From: Patescibacteria group bacterium | Lineage (GTDB): Bacteria; Patescibacteriota; Minisyncoccia; Phycocordibacterales; SBAW01 | Direction of reading: 5' to 3' | NCBI GenBank assembly: GCA_030916835.1 | Contig: JAUPWA010000026.1 | Coordinates: forward strand, 1-13,746 | Length of the DNA stretch: 13,746 nt | Program-made: the position numbers and the translations under genes | Part shown: piece by piece, positions 11,978-13,746 of the stretch | Numbering within the stretch: the first letter of the stretch is position 1 | Layout: each line of letters starts with the position of its first letter | The notes under the pieces: model-generated | The model's input: only the letters and a program-made list of their open reading frames with translations | Told to the model about the DNA's origin: nothing | Databases searched by the model: none

Positions 11978-12006
11978 CCGACAAAATTGTCGAGGTACGA
12001 TATACT
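11978..12006 (+). promoter_or_regulatory. Promoter of trxB with overlapping inverted repeat, predicted leaderless
   Basis: CCGACA (11978-11983), 17 bp, TATACT (12001-12006). The ATG at 12013 follows by 6 nt. CGACAA-aa-TTGTCG (11979-11992) is an inverted repeat overlapping the -35 element, so a dimeric repressor site is possible. Confidence 0.6.
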
Positions 12007-12012
12007 ACTGTC

Positions 12013-12939
12013 ATGTTTGATCTTGCAATTATTGGTGGTGGCCCCGCGGGGGTTGCTGCAGGGGTGTACGCTGCGCGCAAGCGCCTTACAACTGTTTTTA
12101 TAGCTGAGCATATTGGCGGCCAATCGACCGACTCGGTAGGTATCGAAAATTGGATCGGCACTGAAAAAATTTCAGGGGTCGAACTCGCCAAGTCGCTTGA
12201 GCGCCACCTGCGCGCCTATGCAGGCGACATGGTAGAGCTCCACATCGGTGAGCGCGCCGAAAAAGCAGAGAAAATAGAAAAAGGATTTTCTATACATACG
12301 CAAAAGGGTACCTATGAGGCTCGCGCGGTGCTTATCGCCTCTGGTGGCTCGCGCCGCAAGCTTGAAATACCAGGCGCTGCCGAGTTTGAAAATAAAGGCC
12401 TCACCTACTGTGCCTCATGTGATGGCCCTCTCTTCTCAGGCCAAGATGTGGTTGTGGTGGGCGGCGGTAATGCCGGTTTTGAAAGTGCTGCACAGCTTTT
12501 GGCGTACTGCAAAAGCGTCACGCTTATTCATCGCAACGAAGTGTTTGACAAGGCAGATGCCTCGACGGTCGAGGCGGTGCTCAAGCACCCTAACATGCGC
12601 GTGCTGCGTTCAAGCGAACCAGTTGAGGTTAAAGGCTCAGGGTTTGTCAGTTCGGTTATGGTTAAAAGCCGTTCAACTAGCGAGGTGACCGAGGTGCCAG
12701 CAGCGGGAGTGTTTGTTGAGATAGGTATGATCCCCTCCACCACCTATGCCAAAGACATAGTCACACTCGACCCATTGGGTCGTGTGCCGGTTGATGCCAA
12801 AAACCAGCGCACCTCAACCAGTGGCGTATGGTCCGCGGGCGACTGTACCGACGAGCTCTACCATCAAAACAACATCGCCGCCGGCGACGCCGTCAAAGCA
12901 CTCGAGGATATCTACTACTGGCTCAAGTCGCACTCCTGA
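12013..12939 (+). CDS. trxB: Thioredoxin reductase-like flavoprotein (resembles AhpF C-terminal half)
   Basis: The 308-residue flavoenzyme passes electrons from NAD(P)H through FAD to a CxxC pair. The FAD site is IIGGGPAGVAAGVYAARK (6-23) and AGDCTDELYHQ (275-285). The redox motif is CASC (133-136), followed by DGPLF. The nucleotide site is VVVGGGNAGFESA (147-159). Cofactor choice is unclear: the NADPH-type HRRxxxR is HRNEVFDKAD (173-182), closer to the KAD of NADH-using AhpF. CDGPLF and GVFVEIGMIPST also recall AhpF. There is no N-terminal thioredoxin-fold extension, so it must reduce a separate partner such as thioredoxin or a glutaredoxin-like protein. It is transcribed from its own promoter just after ftsZ. 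The gene symbol is by family; the physiological substrate is not shown by the sequence. Confidence 0.88.
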   Translation: MFDLAIIGGGPAGVAAGVYAARKRLTTVFIAEHIGGQSTDSVGIENWIGTEKISGVELAKSLERHLRAYAGDMVELHIGERAEKAEKIEKGFSIHTQKGTYEARAVLIASGGSRRKLEIPGAAEFENKGLTYCASCDGPLFSGQDVVVVGGGNAGFESAAQLLAYCKSVTLIHRNEVFDKADASTVEAVLKHPNMRVLRSSEPVEVKGSGFVSSVMVKSRSTSEVTEVPAAGVFVEIGMIPSTTYAKDIVTLDPLGRVPVDAKNQRTSTSGVWSAGDCTDELYHQNNIAAGDAVKALEDIYYWLKSHS

Positions 12940-13048
12940 TCCTTACTCGTATTCTTTTTCTGGTGACCCATACTGAAGGGGTGTTTGAATCAGCTTCTAG
13001 GAGAATTGGAAGATTGGTAATGGTTTGGTAAGACTTTAAAGGAGTAAG

Positions 13049-13657
13049 CTAACGTATGAACGTCATGCTCCGGACGATATCGCTTGACACTTTGCCTTCT
13101 TCTTTAGAAATAATATTTGTTGGTTCATACGAACCGTATACTATGCCGGCTTTCTCAACAAGAGTGAGTCGGCTAATGTATACAGTAAATCCATCTGCAA
13201 AGTAGTCCCATCGCTGAACCGCACCTTTTATGCCCCCAGACGTAACGTCCTCGAATTCGATAAAATCTGGCCGCGTCTTACCAAGCTCGAGTTTTTTGGC
13301 TTGAGAAAGTGGCATATTTGTTGAAAAGAAATATATCGTCGCAGGGTCCATTCCTGGTCCTTTTACGGACCATAGTGTGATAGTTCTACCTTCGACGGTT
13401 TGAACTTTAGTTTGGGAGGTACTCCAGCTATCAGGATGTTCAATTTGTATGCCAACTTCTTGGTTTTTTACTGTTACCCACCCCGCTCTATTTGAAGGCG
13501 TCTCGTTTTGCGCTGTTTGTGCTGCCGTAGGAAACAGCGGTAAGTCTTGCATATTTATCATAGGCTCTGTGCCCTGCACAAAGAAACTCAAACACCCAAC
13601 TGCTGCAACAATTAAAACCAAAACGCCCACAACAATAAAAATAGATTTATTCTTCAT
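13049..13657 (-). CDS. Membrane-anchored extracytoplasmic protein of unknown function
   Basis: The 202-residue protein starts MKNKSIFIVVGVLVLIVAAVGC. It has one N-terminal hydrophobic segment (about 6-28), then a Thr/Ala/Gln/Asn-rich linker (about 45-60) and a soluble domain (about 60-202). Cys22 follows AVG, a poor lipobox, so a lipoprotein is possible but less likely than a simple anchor. The domain pattern (IEHPDSW, ITLWSV, QRWDYFADGFTVYISRLTL, then a final DIVRSMTFIR) recalls the PsbP/Mog1/DUF1795-like fold seen in small secreted bacterial proteins; this is a loose resemblance only. A start at 13681 would add 8 residues; 13657 is preferred because a -10 element TACTAT ends 6 nt before it. 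It converges with trxB. Confidence 0.8.
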   Translation of the reverse strand: MKNKSIFIVVGVLVLIVAAVGCLSFFVQGTEPMINMQDLPLFPTAAQTAQNETPSNRAGWVTVKNQEVGIQIEHPDSWSTSQTKVQTVEGRTITLWSVKGPGMDPATIYFFSTNMPLSQAKKLELGKTRPDFIEFEDVTSGGIKGAVQRWDYFADGFTVYISRLTLVEKAGIVYGSYEPTNIISKEEGKVSSDIVRSMTFIR

Positions 13658-13663
13658 AGTGCA

Positions 13664-13669
13664 ATAGTA
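13664..13669 (-). promoter_or_regulatory. -10 element of the last gene, predicted leaderless
   Basis: TACTAT on the minus strand (13669-13664), 6 nt before the ATG at 13657. I see no convincing -35 hexamer at 16-18 bp. Confidence 0.45.
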
Positions 13670-13746
13670 GCACGGTACCAAATCTCAAAATCTCCCCTTT
13701 ATGTTCATCAGACAAACCTAATCCCTATTTATATTCTTTTATGTGA

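Noticed and set aside
3601..11997. An 11-bp match attgtcgaggt at 3601-3611 and 11987-11997, both near promoters.
   Set aside because: Many 11-bp matches are expected by chance in a window of this size. No further similarity flanks them.
12943..13045. CTTACTC/GAGTAAG inverted repeat flanking the trxB-last gene intergenic region.
   Set aside because: Seven bases separated by about 90 nt are expected by chance. I see no strong terminator or RNA gene in 12940-13048.
1..13746. tRNA genes, rRNA, CRISPR arrays, transposase genes or prophage genes.
   Set aside because: No GTTCGANTC-type T-arms, no regular repeat-spacer pattern and no recognisable recombinase or phage protein were seen.

Overview
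The window looks like bacterial chromosome from a Candidatus Patescibacteria (CPR) genome, most likely a Parcubacteria-type lineage. This is inferred from content, not from a search. The pointers are: a metallo-beta-lactamase-fold protein with a decayed metal site in the style I associate with Parcubacteria; a four-domain S1 protein; a degenerate HisRS paralogue next to lepB; a YbeY with HGLLHLKGYPHG; and two palindromic repeats that I recall as common in CPR genomes (a 20-bp CCTGCC palindrome and a tcgacaagctcggga-type element). The standard code is used, since TGA acts as a stop in several genes.

Layout. 1-3523, minus strand: a compact operon in which a metallo-beta-lactamase-like protein, a small one-helix membrane protein and gyrA are separated by 2 and 6 nt. 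It probably continues into a further gene that runs off the left edge. 3524-5186: a 1.66-kb stretch with no conventional gene. It holds four consecutive plus-strand units, each with a sigma70-like promoter, a short structured RNA and a terminator; three carry Shine-Dalgarno-led short ORFs. 5187-6281: S1-domain protein. 6285-6878, minus: pth, convergent with the S1 gene and 3 bp away. 6979-8717: lepB and a HisRS-like paralogue. 8757-11974: rpsU, ybeY, ftsA and ftsZ (ribosome assembly and cell division). 12013-12939: thioredoxin-reductase-like flavoprotein. 13049-13657, minus: a membrane-anchored protein of unknown function.

Two initiation styles stand out. Seven conventional genes (the metallo-beta-lactamase-like gene, pth, lepB, rpsU, ftsZ, trxB and the last gene) have a -10 hexamer only 6-9 nt before the start codon and no Shine-Dalgarno sequence, which predicts leaderless or nearly leaderless mRNAs. 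The short ORFs in the 3.6-5.1 kb region instead have leaders and clear GGAG-type ribosome binding sites. That region is the best candidate here for something undescribed. Other unusual points are a perfect 21-bp inverted repeat at the start of ybeY, a repeat element inserted in frame in pth, and degenerate active sites in two enzyme-family proteins.
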